Assembly: GCA_903913365.1 (NCBI GenBank)
Contig: CAIWKW010000120.1
Location: 1-15,324 of the forward strand
Reading direction: 5' to 3'
DNA: 15,324 bases
Source of the DNA: Candidatus Doudnabacteria bacterium
GTDB taxonomy: Bacteria > Patescibacteriota > Doudnabacteria > UBA920
Positions 6,271-13,584 of this stretch are shown here, in pieces. Under the pieces are notes generated by a model, which saw nothing but the letters and a program-made list of their open reading frames with translations, ran no database searches and was not told where the DNA came from. Position numbers and translations under genes: made by a program. The stretch's first letter is position 1. Every line of letters begins with the position of its first letter.

Positions 6271-6299
6271 AATAGTTTATTTTTACCTACAATATAAAG

Positions 6300-6308
6300 T
6301 TATCCACA
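6300..6308 (+). promoter_or_regulatory. Perfect DnaA box 9-mer
   Basis: TTATCCACA on the + strand, 13 nt past the methyltransferase stop codon, at the edge of a very AT-rich stretch (about 6180-6320). It pairs with the inverted box at 6076-6084. Confidence 0.4.
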
Positions 6309-6321
6309 AATATACCCATAA

Positions 6322-6882
6322 TCAAATTCTGTAAATATAAATCTCATGATCCTTTGGCAAAAAATATTTTTCCGAATGGGCCATGGTGGGAAAAGGAAAA
6401 TCGCGCACAATGGCCATACTCCCCGGCTTCATCTGGCTCATAAACTTTTCCTGTACCCTGGCCATAAGCGGCGGGTACAGATAACAATATATTATGTTGG
6501 CGCCGGACCAATCCTGATTGAAAAAATTTCTGTTTATAAACTTCGCCTTGGAACCGGTAACAGCCGCCTTTATTTTGGCATATAAAACCGTCCACCAGCT
6601 AAGTTCAAAGCCAATCACCTTGGCACCGCTCAGTTTCTCCACCAGAAAAACCACTTTGCCGTTGCCGCTGCCTAAATCGTAAAACACATCGCTCGAAGAA
6701 ATTTTTAGTTCTTTAACAATAACTTCTATGTCTTTGGTATGAGTAGGAACAAACGGTACTCTGGTTCTAACATAAGCCACAAACTCGCTGATAATTACAA
6801 AAAGCTCAATTAAGACAAACAATAATATGACAATTAATACCGTATATAGGATCATATAAATTTTAATGATTTTTAAAACCAA
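6322..6882 (-). CDS. Membrane-anchored class I SAM-dependent methyltransferase (FAM173-like)
   Basis: Residues about 9-36 form one hydrophobic membrane helix. The rest is a compact Rossmann methyltransferase. FVPTHTK (44-50) precedes motif I DLGSGNG (69-75); the acidic motif II residue is Glu93 in FELSWW; YLYPPLM (134-140) lies in the motif IV region; a KPGS segment (152-155) follows. This order, including the VPT lead-in and the YLxP motif, resembles the FAM173/ATPSCKMT lysine methyltransferases, whose animal members are also membrane-anchored and modify ATP synthase subunit c. The substrate here is not known. The longest frame starts at TTG (6882), 15 nt after the upstream stop. The ATG at 6855 (codon 10), just before the helix, is equally plausible; neither has a Shine-Dalgarno. 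Likely co-transcribed with the giant surface protein gene. Confidence 0.8.
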   Translation of the reverse strand: MVLKIIKIYMILYTVLIVILLFVLIELFVIISEFVAYVRTRVPFVPTHTKDIEVIVKELKISSSDVFYDLGSGNGKVVFLVEKLSGAKVIGFELSWWTVLYAKIKAAVTGSKAKFINRNFFNQDWSGANIIYCYLYPPLMARVQEKFMSQMKPGSMAIVRDFPFPTMAHSEKYFLPKDHEIYIYRI

Positions 6883-6897
6883 GCCAAACCAAAATAC

Positions 6898-7670
6898 CTA
6901 TTTTTTTGCCACCACAGGATCTCCCACAGGCAGAGCTAAATCAGCCGCGTTAGCTTCCACAACTTTGCTAAAATCGTTCTTTGTGTGCCAGGTATTATAG
7001 ACTGCTAAGGACGGATAAGCGTGGCGGATGCTGTCTCCGCCTATCCAGTAAATTGTACCGTTTAAGTTAATGTCAGTTCCGGGGAGATGGGCAGTTGGCG
7101 TATTCTGCTCAGCTTGCAGCTGTCTTGCCGTCACACTATCCCCTTGAGGCAGGCCTCTGTCAGCGCTATTAGCCGGAACTACCCTGGTAAAATCATTCTT
7201 AAGATGCCAGGAGTTGTAAACTGCCAGGGAAGGATAAGGGTATCTATAGCCTCCGGAAATCCAGTAAATAACACCTTTGTCGCTAATGTCCACTCCGTCC
7301 AAATGAGCGGCATTAGGGTCTGTAAGGTTCCCTGCTTTAGGCAGACTTTGAAGCTCTGGGTTGGTAACAAGGAGTACGGAAGAAAACTTAAAACCCAAAG
7401 AGGTAAAGACTTTGGCGGAAACAAAAGAATATCTTTGCTGTCCTGAGATTAGGTAGACCGTTGGGTCCTGTTTACTCTTAACCAAGCTGCCGTCTTCCGG
7501 TGTCAGAAAATTACCTTCGGGCAAAGCCAAATCATCAGCCGTAGCAACTTTGGCATCGCTAAAAACAAAGCCGTAGCTGGTCAGCATACCGGGATTGGTA
7601 ATCCCGTGCCTAACTCCATTGATAATTAAATAGTAAGTGCCTTTGTTGTTAATTAAGCGGATGCCTGAAT
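6898..7670 (-). repeat. Four C-terminal surface-protein repeats (coding)
   Basis: Four units of about 55-70 residues begin near codons 1727, 1783, 1846 and 1918. Each has a G-x-I/V-Y-x-I/W-x-G core, an aromatic RY/RH pair, a YPSLAVYNSWH-type segment in the last two, and ends in a ...A(D)..LP.G motif. Units 3 and 4 are closest to each other. Such repeats occur at the ends of many secreted CPR proteins and probably mediate envelope attachment (inference). Confidence 0.75.
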
Positions 7671-10600
7671 TGCCTGAAGAAGGAAGATTTAAACCCGGGT
7701 TTGGGTTAGGATTTATGATTGGCGTTTGTCCGGAAAGATTAACTTCGCCTGTGCCCGTGGTAAAGCTGTAGTCCTGAGAAGCCACTCCGCCGGAAGTCCT
7801 GACTCTGAAGTGATACAAAGTACCGGGCAAAAGGTCGGTTAGCCAAAGGCTATGGGTGGTAGTGGCCACAGAACTGCTTACGGTCTTGGTGTAGGCAGTT
7901 GTAGTGCCATAGTCTATGGCAGAGTCAACAGTATTACCTAAGGTTAACCAAGAGATTAGGGCAGATGTAGTTGTGGTACTGTTAACGCTGACACTACTAA
8001 AGGAAATAGATGGGGTGTATCCTCCCCCTCCTCCGCCCCCACCACCTCCTCCCCCTCCGCCGGAAGGAGCCGCGGAAGTTGTAGCTGTAGTGGAAGTTGC
8101 CTGGGCGGATTCATTACCCGCGGCATCAAAAGCCGAAACCGAATACGTGTAGGCGGTTGAAGCGGCAAGGCCGGTGTCTTGATAAGAAATTTGAGTGGTG
8201 GTGGCAATAGCCGATCCTCCGCGGTAAACATGATAACCAGACACGCCAATGTTATCTGTTGAGGCAGTCCAGGATAAATCTATTTCCGAAGCGGAGACAG
8301 CTAATGCCGCAAAATTTGCGGGCACAGTTGGGGCTTGGCCGTCTGATGTTGTGGAAGTGTAAAAGCTTAGATCTGTTGATGTGGCCAGATTGGATGAGCT
8401 GTCTTTGGTTCTAATTTGGAAATGGTAAGTAGTACTGGCTGTCAGGCCGGAGAGAGAAATGCTGTGGGACGTTACCAAAGAAGCATCCGATGTCGTTGAG
8501 CCGTAAGCCGAGGTAAGACCGTAAACAACCTGGGAATCGGAAGGCTTATTGGTTGTCCAGGTAACGGAAGCCGTTGTTGCCGAGGTGGAGGAAGCTATGG
8601 CGGAAATAACGGGAGGGTTTTCCACGTTCACGGAAACCGCCGATGAAGTGGCAGGATTGCCCGAGGTATCCTCTGCCACCGCAATCAAAGTATGGCTGCC
8701 GTCGGAAAGAGCGGAAGTGTTCCAGGACGAGGCGTAGGTATCGGGAGCGGAAGTGGAAATAACCTCACTGCCAATCTGATGGATGGAATCATAATAAAAC
8801 TTAACCCCGAGCACGGCAAAATTATCGGTTGAGGTTGCGGCAACAGCCACAGCGGAACCCGAGACCGTGGCTCCGGACAACGGCAATACTAAAGATACCG
8901 CCGGAGGTACGGCATCGCATATTACCAGTACGCTTGCAACATTGGTTGGGGATACTGAAGCAATAGAGCCCGAACCGTTTGTAACCACGCACGTCTGTCC
9001 TGCCGGCTGAGTTAAAATAGTTACCGAGTACGCACTCCCGCTGGGCAAAGCCGTGGCAAAAGCAAAAGAACCGTTTGTTGAAAGTGAAAGATTGTCTCCC
9101 CCGTTATTTTGCAGGACTACTGTACCGGACAGACCGGAAACAATACCGCCGATGGTATAGTTGGGCAGAGTAATGGTGACACTGGCATTTAAACTTGCGG
9201 ATACATTTCCCGCCGCATCCATAGCCCAGGCGTAGAGGGTTTTTGTGCCGGCAGAAGAAAAATCGTACAAAATTGGAGCCGGAGAAATCCAGCCAGGGGT
9301 AGTGGACGCGGGGGTAGAAGAACTCTCGGTAATCAAATAACCGGTTACCCCAACATTATCCGTAGCGGTAAAGGTATTTATGGCTACAGTAGTGGAAGAA
9401 GCTGTTGCCGGTATTGTAAAAGAGGTGACTGTGGGAGGAGTTAAGTCCACAACATTAACGCAAGAAACCGAAACATTGGTAATGTTTGCAGAAGCAACCG
9501 TGCCTGAGCCGTTGGTTACAGTACAGGTTTGGCCGGAAGGCTGAGTTAGTACGGAAACATTGTATGCTCCCCCGGTAGTGGTGGCTGTGGCAAAGGTAAA
9601 GGAACCGTTGGATGAACGGGAGAGATTATCTGTGTTGTTGTTTTGCAGGACTACCGTACCGCTAAGACCACTAATACTGCCGCCGATGGTGTAGGTCGGT
9701 AAATTATTTACAGTTAAAATTGTACTGGCGCTCATACCTTCGAAGACCGATTGTATAGTTGTGGTTCCTGATGCGACCGCAGTTGCCAATCCGGTAGATG
9801 AGTTTATGGTTGCTATCGAAGCGAGAGAACTTGACCAGGTTGAAGAAGCGGTGCAATTGGCTTGCGAAGAATCGGAGTAAGTTGCGGTGCAAGTAAATTG
9901 TTGAGTATTCCCGATTTGTATGCTAGGTGAACTTGGCGAAATGGAAATTCCTGTAAGTGTTACTGCTCCGCCAGTGTCCAAGCTAACCAAAGGTGAGCTG
10001 CCCGTGGTCGTAAAAGTTAAAGCGCCGCCGCTATCGGTTGAAATATTTCCCGCTGAGCCGTCTTTTGTGACACTATATTGAGTGTTGGGATTAAGTCCTA
10101 CAATGTGATGTTTAATTTTTCCTCCGGTCGAAAAAGAATAACTTAAGGTACCGGACGGAGAATAATTTTGGGTAAATGCCGCAATGCTGGATCCCAATTG
10201 AACAGCATCGAGGTTGGTAGCAGAAAGCAAAGCAGGAGTGGTTACCGCGCCGGAACTGGTTGACGCGTCAAAAACATGCAGCCAACGATTTACGTTCGCC
10301 TGTGCCACGGGGCGCGTTTCAACCCGGAAGACATCACCAAGACCATGAGTATCTACCACCGTCGTGCTGGCGGAAACAGGCAGAACAGCAAACATACTGC
10401 CTTTAAAAGTGCCGCCATTACTAACATCATAGCGCGACATTCCCGCGGGAGCGGATACCGATACCGGAGTCTTGCCAAAATGCCAGCCCATATACTGATC
10501 ATAACTACTGTTGTTTATTGTGGTAAGATCGTGCACCACCCAAATATTGGGCGCCAAATAAATTAAACTGCGCGACCAATTTTGCACGGCCCGCGGAGCA

Positions 10601-12840
10601 CAATAGTCATAAGTGGAAGCCCCAAAACCTTCCGGAAAATAATTTTGTTCCAAATTATTCGCGCGCGCGTATTGCCAATCCGTACCGCCGCTGTAGTGGT
10701 CAATTGTTGATGAATTATTATACACACAGGAATAATAGTTGTTAATTGAATTCCCGGGTCCATACATACCTTGAATCCATCGTCCGCCGGAATTCACCGC
10801 AAAAATATTTAAATCAGGGGGGGTGCCTTTGCCTCCCAGTGATGTGTAATTATCCCAAGCATCGCTGTAGTAGGTGCCGCCTTCACGATTTGAATCCACA
10901 AGAAAACCGGTACTGCCGCGCTGAATGGTAAGCGAACCGCTGTCATAATTTTCCTTCATTCCTGCCAGAGAATCCACATAAGACCATGCGGTAAAATCGG
11001 ACATAACATCAGTGGTGCCCCATCCCGAACGGGTAGAAAGTTCGGAGGCCGCCGTAGAAGGAGTTAAATAAGTCGTTGGCAAAGCTGTGTAGTCAGACGA
11101 CGTAGCGCTTGGGTTCCAGTATAAAAAGCGCAGACCCGTAGATTGAATAATTTCTTTTCCTTTCAACGCTGGAATTAAAGTGTTTAGATAACTTTGAAAA
11201 TATTGAGCGAAAGACATGTTGTTCCGATTCAGATACCAACCCAGCGCTAACATAGAAGTACTGTTAATCTGTGAAGGGTCAACGGCACCAAAAATCTTAA
11301 AGCGCCCTATGGAAGTGGTTTGATCCGGCCAAGTAGTATACAAGTACCACTGGGCAGCGCCGTTCGGCCAGATGAAATTAGGGTTAGGGACAAGGCCGGA
11401 GGTTTTCATAGCCTCTGTCATCATTAAAATGTTTTCCAATGACAGCCAGCCATAATTTGCCCCGTCAGGATGCCCTACGCCGTTTAAATACGTTTGAAAA
11501 TAAGTAGGGAATCCGCAATATGCCGTTTTTGGACAACCGTGAGAAGTGTCGTTCGCTATCCACCAATTATTATACCAATCGTTATACCACGTGTCGGCTT
11601 CGGTATAGTCTCCCTTAAGCGCCACTGCGGCAAATAATTTCGCGGCCGCAATGCCGTCAAAATAATTTCCTGCCGGATGTCCGATACTGTACCCCATAAC
11701 AGTCTGAGCGGTATACAACCATCTATGCAGAGCGTTGTGAGTTGCGTCTTTTTCGGTTTGGGTAAAATTATCGGAGAAAGAGTCGTAAAGTAATGAAAGC
11801 GCTTCCCCATAAAATCTGTTTCCATAGCCTTGGTTATAGCCAACATCGTACGACAGGTTAGTATAAGTAGCTGTGCCAAGCCCCGCTGTCCCATTGAGAT
11901 AAAAATGATGCGGACTTAGGTAAGTAATGGTAAAAGTTCCGTTAGCCGAGGTCAAACCTTGGGCACCGCTAATAGTTATGGAATCCCCTGTCGCCAAACC
12001 GTTATAATATGACTGCACTACTATTTCCGTATGCACCGCAGTGCCGTCGGTGTAAGCTTTGGCGGATGACAAAGAATTAATGGCTGAATACGGATGAACA
12101 TCCCCAAGCTGCACAGTAGCGCCGCCGGTAATATCAGCCAAAGTGTCCGTAGCAACAAGAAAAACATCGCTTCCAATAAAAAATCCGTCACCGGCTTTAA
12201 TAGTTCCGTTGGGCACCAAACCTCGCAGAGAAATAGACGTAGAACCAAGGGTTGTTGCGCCGTCGACTACAACGCTGGTGGTCCACGCTGTCCCTACCTG
12301 ATAAGTCATGTCGTAAGCCCAGCGTTCTTCCCCGGATTGTGTTCCGCTGTTTACGGTAATATGAGCGGGATTGTCGGCGATAACATCAATAATATTTTTG
12401 GCTTGAGCCGCGTAAGCCGCAGCAGCGGTCGGATCGGAATTTTTAACTGTCTGATAGGCTACTCCTAAATCCCAAGCCGCTTCCCAGTAACCATTATCCG
12501 AGGCACTGCCTTGGTAGCCGTAACAAATATCGCTTGAAGCGCAATAAAACCCGTGCGGTGGATTATAACGCCAAACCGGACTTACAGCCGGATATACGGT
12601 GCCTGTTGCCATTGCATCGGCATGAGTTTTTAAAGTGTTCCAGTCCGAGCTCCCTATTCTAGACCGCATATCGGCTATGGCCGCCGAATCCATTAAAATG
12701 CGCGGATGCGGAGCCAAGTCCGCTTTGGCCTGTTTTACCGGGATGGAAAAAAATAAAGCGAAAAATAATACAACAAGAAAAATAGCCTTGTTCATCGCAT
12801 TTCTGCCGATAAAAACCCATAAACTTTTTATATAGGGCAT
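6898..12840 (-). CDS. Giant secreted surface protein: lyase-like module, Ig/FN3 domains, C-terminal repeats
   Basis: 1980 codons. Met16 (12795) is the better start because a classical signal peptide follows (MNKAIF, hydrophobic core, cut near KADLAP). Residues about 42-930 resemble heparinase II/III or alginate-lyase proteins: the HPRILMD lead-in, a helical toroid with GHPAGNYFDG near 384, then a beta-sandwich region with GSLTIQRG near 631-638. Two beta-rich inserts (about 190-325) interrupt the toroid. Next come a BIG2-like Ig domain (about 963-1045), two copies of a YTIGG...SGLSGTVVLQNN module (from about 1051 and 1227) separated and followed by Ig-like domains, FN3 domains (about 1410-1500, 1502-1590, 1610-1700), a 14-glycine linker (1594-1607) and four surface repeats (about 1727-1980). 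No LPXTG or membrane anchor. Likely a cell-surface polysaccharide-binding or -degrading protein; catalysis is unproven. Confidence 0.8.
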   Translation of the reverse strand: MPYIKSLWVFIGRNAMNKAIFLVVLFFALFFSIPVKQAKADLAPHPRILMDSAAIADMRSRIGSSDWNTLKTHADAMATGTVYPAVSPVWRYNPPHGFYCASSDICYGYQGSASDNGYWEAAWDLGVAYQTVKNSDPTAAAAYAAQAKNIIDVIADNPAHITVNSGTQSGEERWAYDMTYQVGTAWTTSVVVDGATTLGSTSISLRGLVPNGTIKAGDGFFIGSDVFLVATDTLADITGGATVQLGDVHPYSAINSLSSAKAYTDGTAVHTEIVVQSYYNGLATGDSITISGAQGLTSANGTFTITYLSPHHFYLNGTAGLGTATYTNLSYDVGYNQGYGNRFYGEALSLLYDSFSDNFTQTEKDATHNALHRWLYTAQTVMGYSIGHPAGNYFDGIAAAKLFAAVALKGDYTEADTWYNDWYNNWWIANDTSHGCPKTAYCGFPTYFQTYLNGVGHPDGANYGWLSLENILMMTEAMKTSGLVPNPNFIWPNGAAQWYLYTTWPDQTTSIGRFKIFGAVDPSQINSTSMLALGWYLNRNNMSFAQYFQSYLNTLIPALKGKEIIQSTGLRFLYWNPSATSSDYTALPTTYLTPSTAASELSTRSGWGTTDVMSDFTAWSYVDSLAGMKENYDSGSLTIQRGSTGFLVDSNREGGTYYSDAWDNYTSLGGKGTPPDLNIFAVNSGGRWIQGMYGPGNSINNYYSCVYNNSSTIDHYSGGTDWQYARANNLEQNYFPEGFGASTYDYCAPRAVQNWSRSLIYLAPNIWVVHDLTTINNSSYDQYMGWHFGKTPVSVSAPAGMSRYDVSNGGTFKGSMFAVLPVSASTTVVDTHGLGDVFRVETRPVAQANVNRWLHVFDASTSSGAVTTPALLSATNLDAVQLGSSIAAFTQNYSPSGTLSYSFSTGGKIKHHIVGLNPNTQYSVTKDGSAGNISTDSGGALTFTTTGSSPLVSLDTGGAVTLTGISISPSSPSIQIGNTQQFTCTATYSDSSQANCTASSTWSSSLASIATINSSTGLATAVASGTTTIQSVFEGMSASTILTVNNLPTYTIGGSISGLSGTVVLQNNNTDNLSRSSNGSFTFATATTTGGAYNVSVLTQPSGQTCTVTNGSGTVASANITNVSVSCVNVVDLTPPTVTSFTIPATASSTTVAINTFTATDNVGVTGYLITESSSTPASTTPGWISPAPILYDFSSAGTKTLYAWAMDAAGNVSASLNASVTITLPNYTIGGIVSGLSGTVVLQNNGGDNLSLSTNGSFAFATALPSGSAYSVTILTQPAGQTCVVTNGSGSIASVSPTNVASVLVICDAVPPAVSLVLPLSGATVSGSAVAVAATSTDNFAVLGVKFYYDSIHQIGSEVISTSAPDTYASSWNTSALSDGSHTLIAVAEDTSGNPATSSAVSVNVENPPVISAIASSTSATTASVTWTTNKPSDSQVVYGLTSAYGSTTSDASLVTSHSISLSGLTASTTYHFQIRTKDSSSNLATSTDLSFYTSTTSDGQAPTVPANFAALAVSASEIDLSWTASTDNIGVSGYHVYRGGSAIATTTQISYQDTGLAASTAYTYSVSAFDAAGNESAQATSTTATTSAAPSGGGGGGGGGGGGGGYTPSISFSSVSVNSTTTTSALISWLTLGNTVDSAIDYGTTTAYTKTVSSSVATTTHSLWLTDLLPGTLYHFRVRTSGGVASQDYSFTTGTGEVNLSGQTPIINPNPNPGLNLPSSGNSGIRLINNKGTYYLIINGVRHGITNPGMLTSYGFVFSDAKVATADDLALPEGNFLTPEDGSLVKSKQDPTVYLISGQQRYSFVSAKVFTSLGFKFSSVLLVTNPELQSLPKAGNLTDPNAAHLDGVDISDKGVIYWISGGYRYPYPSLAVYNSWHLKNDFTRVVPANSADRGLPQGDSVTARQLQAEQNTPTAHLPGTDINLNGTIYWIGGDSIRHAYPSLAVYNTWHTKNDFSKVVEANAADLALPVGDPVVAKK
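8020..8061 (-). repeat. Poly-glycine linker coding tract (14 codons)
   Basis: Fourteen consecutive glycine codons separate the second and third fibronectin III domains. All four glycine codons are used, so it is not a pure triplet repeat and is less slippage-prone than a homogeneous tract. It probably acts as a flexible hinge. Confidence 0.9.
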
Positions 12841-12910
12841 CTATTTTTTAAATCTTTTAGTTTTAGCTTCTTTACCTAAGGATATCAAAAAGCCCATATT
12901 TACGCAATTA

Positions 12911-12940
12911 AAAAAACCGTTCCTGTTAGGAACGGTTTTT
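12911..12940 (-). terminator. Intrinsic terminator after the rRNA operon
   Basis: A 12-bp perfect stem, AAAAACCGTTCC (12912-12923) with GGAACGGTTTTT (12929-12940), around a 5-nt loop. On the minus strand it ends in seven T (complement of 12916-12910). It insulates the rRNA operon from the giant surface protein gene starting at 12840. Confidence 0.85.
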
Positions 12941-12955
12941 CATATAGCGGGCAGC
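12939..12955. repeat. 17-bp direct repeat, second copy of the 5S 3' boundary
   Basis: The 17 bases 12939-12955 are identical to 13045-13061, which span the 3' end of the 5S gene and its flank. Each copy directly adjoins a terminator stem. This looks like a remnant duplication of the 5S end. Confidence 0.8.
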
Positions 12956-12988
12956 CCTGGTACCAGTCGGCTTCCTCCGGTACAGGGC
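12954..12988 (-). other. Bulged stem-loop between two rRNA terminators
   Basis: As minus-strand RNA, GCCCTG-TACC (12988-12979) pairs with GGTA-C-CAGGGC (12964-12954): 10 bp with one bulged base and a 14-nt purine-rich loop (AGCC and GGAGGAAG in the loop region). It sits between the 5S terminator and the operon-end terminator. It could be a small RNA or part of a decayed 5S copy. No family match is claimed. Confidence 0.4.
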
Positions 12989-13019
12989 AAAACTGTTAAA
13001 ATAATTTTGACAAAAGAAA

Positions 13020-13043
13020 AACTCCTCTTTTTAAGGAGGAGTT
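13020..13043 (-). terminator. Intrinsic terminator directly after 5S rRNA
   Basis: AACTCCTC (13020-13027) pairs with GAGGAGTT (13036-13043) around an 8-nt AT loop. The minus-strand tail reads TTTTCTTTTG. It lies 12 nt beyond the 5S 3' end. Confidence 0.7.
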
Positions 13044-13054
13044 ATTCATATAGC

Positions 13055-13165
13055 GGGCAGCTGCCTACTTTTGCACCTACATGCGTAGGACTATCATTGG
13101 CCCGAGCGTGTTTGACTTCTGAGTTCGGGATGGGATCAGGTAGGACCACGCCGGAAATGCCACCC
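13055..13165 (-). rRNA. rrf: 5S ribosomal RNA
   Basis: The minus strand carries the conserved loop A/B segment ATCCCATCCCGAACTCAGAAG and the downstream GTAGG...GTAGGCAG segments. The ends pair as helix I: GGGTGGC (13165-13159) with GCTGCCC (13061-13055), including two wobbles, giving a gene of about 111 nt. It follows 23S by about 285 nt, with a short ORF and promoter between. Ends are set from helix I and may be off by 1-3 nt. Confidence 0.92.
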
Positions 13166-13233
13166 ATTTTAAATTTAAAACTGAACAATTTAAAATTTAA
13201 AACGGAAGGACTTCCTGGCCACAAAAACAAAAT
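13166..13233. other. AT-rich spacer before 5S rRNA
   Basis: It contains two TTTTAAATTTAAAA-like self-complementary blocks (about 13167-13200), able to form an AT-only hairpin, and a GGAAG/CTTCC mini-palindrome near 13204-13215. They may be processing sites for the 5S 5' end. No gene is seen. Confidence 0.4.
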
Positions 13234-13341
13234 TTAAGGTTTTATTGCGTAAACTAAATTTTGGGAAAGAACGAAGAAACCGCCGATTACCAATAAAATA
13301 GCAAACACTAAGGTCAAAAACTTAAAGTTGTGTTTTAACAT
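13234..13341 (-). CDS. Small single-span membrane protein, 35 residues
   Basis: An ATG-to-TAA frame in the 23S-5S spacer. The product starts with a basic N-terminus (MLKHNFK), followed by about 18-20 hydrophobic residues (LTLVFAILLVIGGFFVL) and a short tail ending YAIKP. It therefore looks like a tiny inner-membrane protein with N-in topology or an uncleaved signal anchor. Support comes from a perfect extended -10 promoter about 31 nt upstream of the ATG. No Shine-Dalgarno is visible, so translation would be on a short-leader mRNA. I do not recognise a family. It could be chance, since a 35-codon frame in AT-rich DNA is not rare, but the hydrophobic organisation plus promoter argue for a real gene. 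Confidence 0.45.
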   Translation of the reverse strand: MLKHNFKFLTLVFAILLVIGGFFVLSQNLVYAIKP

Positions 13342-13371
13342 TGGGTAGATTTTTTATGAATGTACTATGAC

Positions 13372-13380
13372 ATTATACCA
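13372..13380 (-). promoter_or_regulatory. Extended -10 promoter in the 23S-5S spacer
   Basis: The minus strand reads TGGTATAAT: a perfect TATAAT (13377-13372) with the TGn extension (13380-13379). The -35 region is poor. It would start transcription near 13365 and read the small ORF and 5S rRNA independently of the upstream rRNA promoter. Confidence 0.55.
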
Positions 13381-13516
13381 CATTTTGCGGCTCTCTATAG
13401 AATATAGATTTTTGAGCCACAAATTGCTAGTCAATAAAATAGAAATTAAAATTTTCGGTTGATTAGTACTGCTCGGCTGAACACATTACTGTGCTTACAC
13501 CTGCAGCCTATAGATC

Positions 13517-13584
13517 AGTTAAAAGTTTCAAGTTTCAAGTCAAAAGTATTGCTACTTTCAACTTTCCACTTTCGACTTTCAACT
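13517..13584 (-). repeat. Heptamer-repeat expansion of 23S helix 99
   Basis: On the + strand, AGTTAAA, AGTTTCA twice and AGTCAAA (13517-13544) lead through AGTATTGCT to ACTTTCA, ACTTTCC, ACTTTCG and ACTTTCA (13554-13581) and ACT. All units are 7 bp. In the rRNA the two sides fold back on each other over about 31 positions around a GCAA (GNRA) tetraloop, with G-A mismatches in register at each unit. E. coli helix 99 is much shorter. Confidence 0.8.

Noticed and set aside
5879..6321. Chromosomal origin of replication
   Set aside because: Only two DnaA boxes, no clustered boxes and no dnaA or dnaN nearby; kept only as a finding about DnaA sites.
6898..7000. Sortase anchor at the C-terminus of the surface protein
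   Set aside because: The protein ends in VVAKK after the last repeat, with no LPXTG, hydrophobic segment or type IX-like sorting domain.
7916..8152. Open frames with proline- or leucine-rich products over the poly-glycine tract
   Set aside because: They are shadows of the glycine-codon repeat of the large surface protein, in other frames or strands.
685..12840. Alternative genetic code with TGA read as glycine (as in Gracilibacteria/SR1)
   Set aside because: The major genes end cleanly at TAA/TAG with no in-frame TGA needed to extend conserved domains.
12954..12988. SRP RNA because of a GGAGGAAG-type purine loop
   Set aside because: It lacks the conserved SRP helix 8 sequence (GGAAGGAAGCAGCC arrangement) and the element is too short; only the loop is superficially similar.
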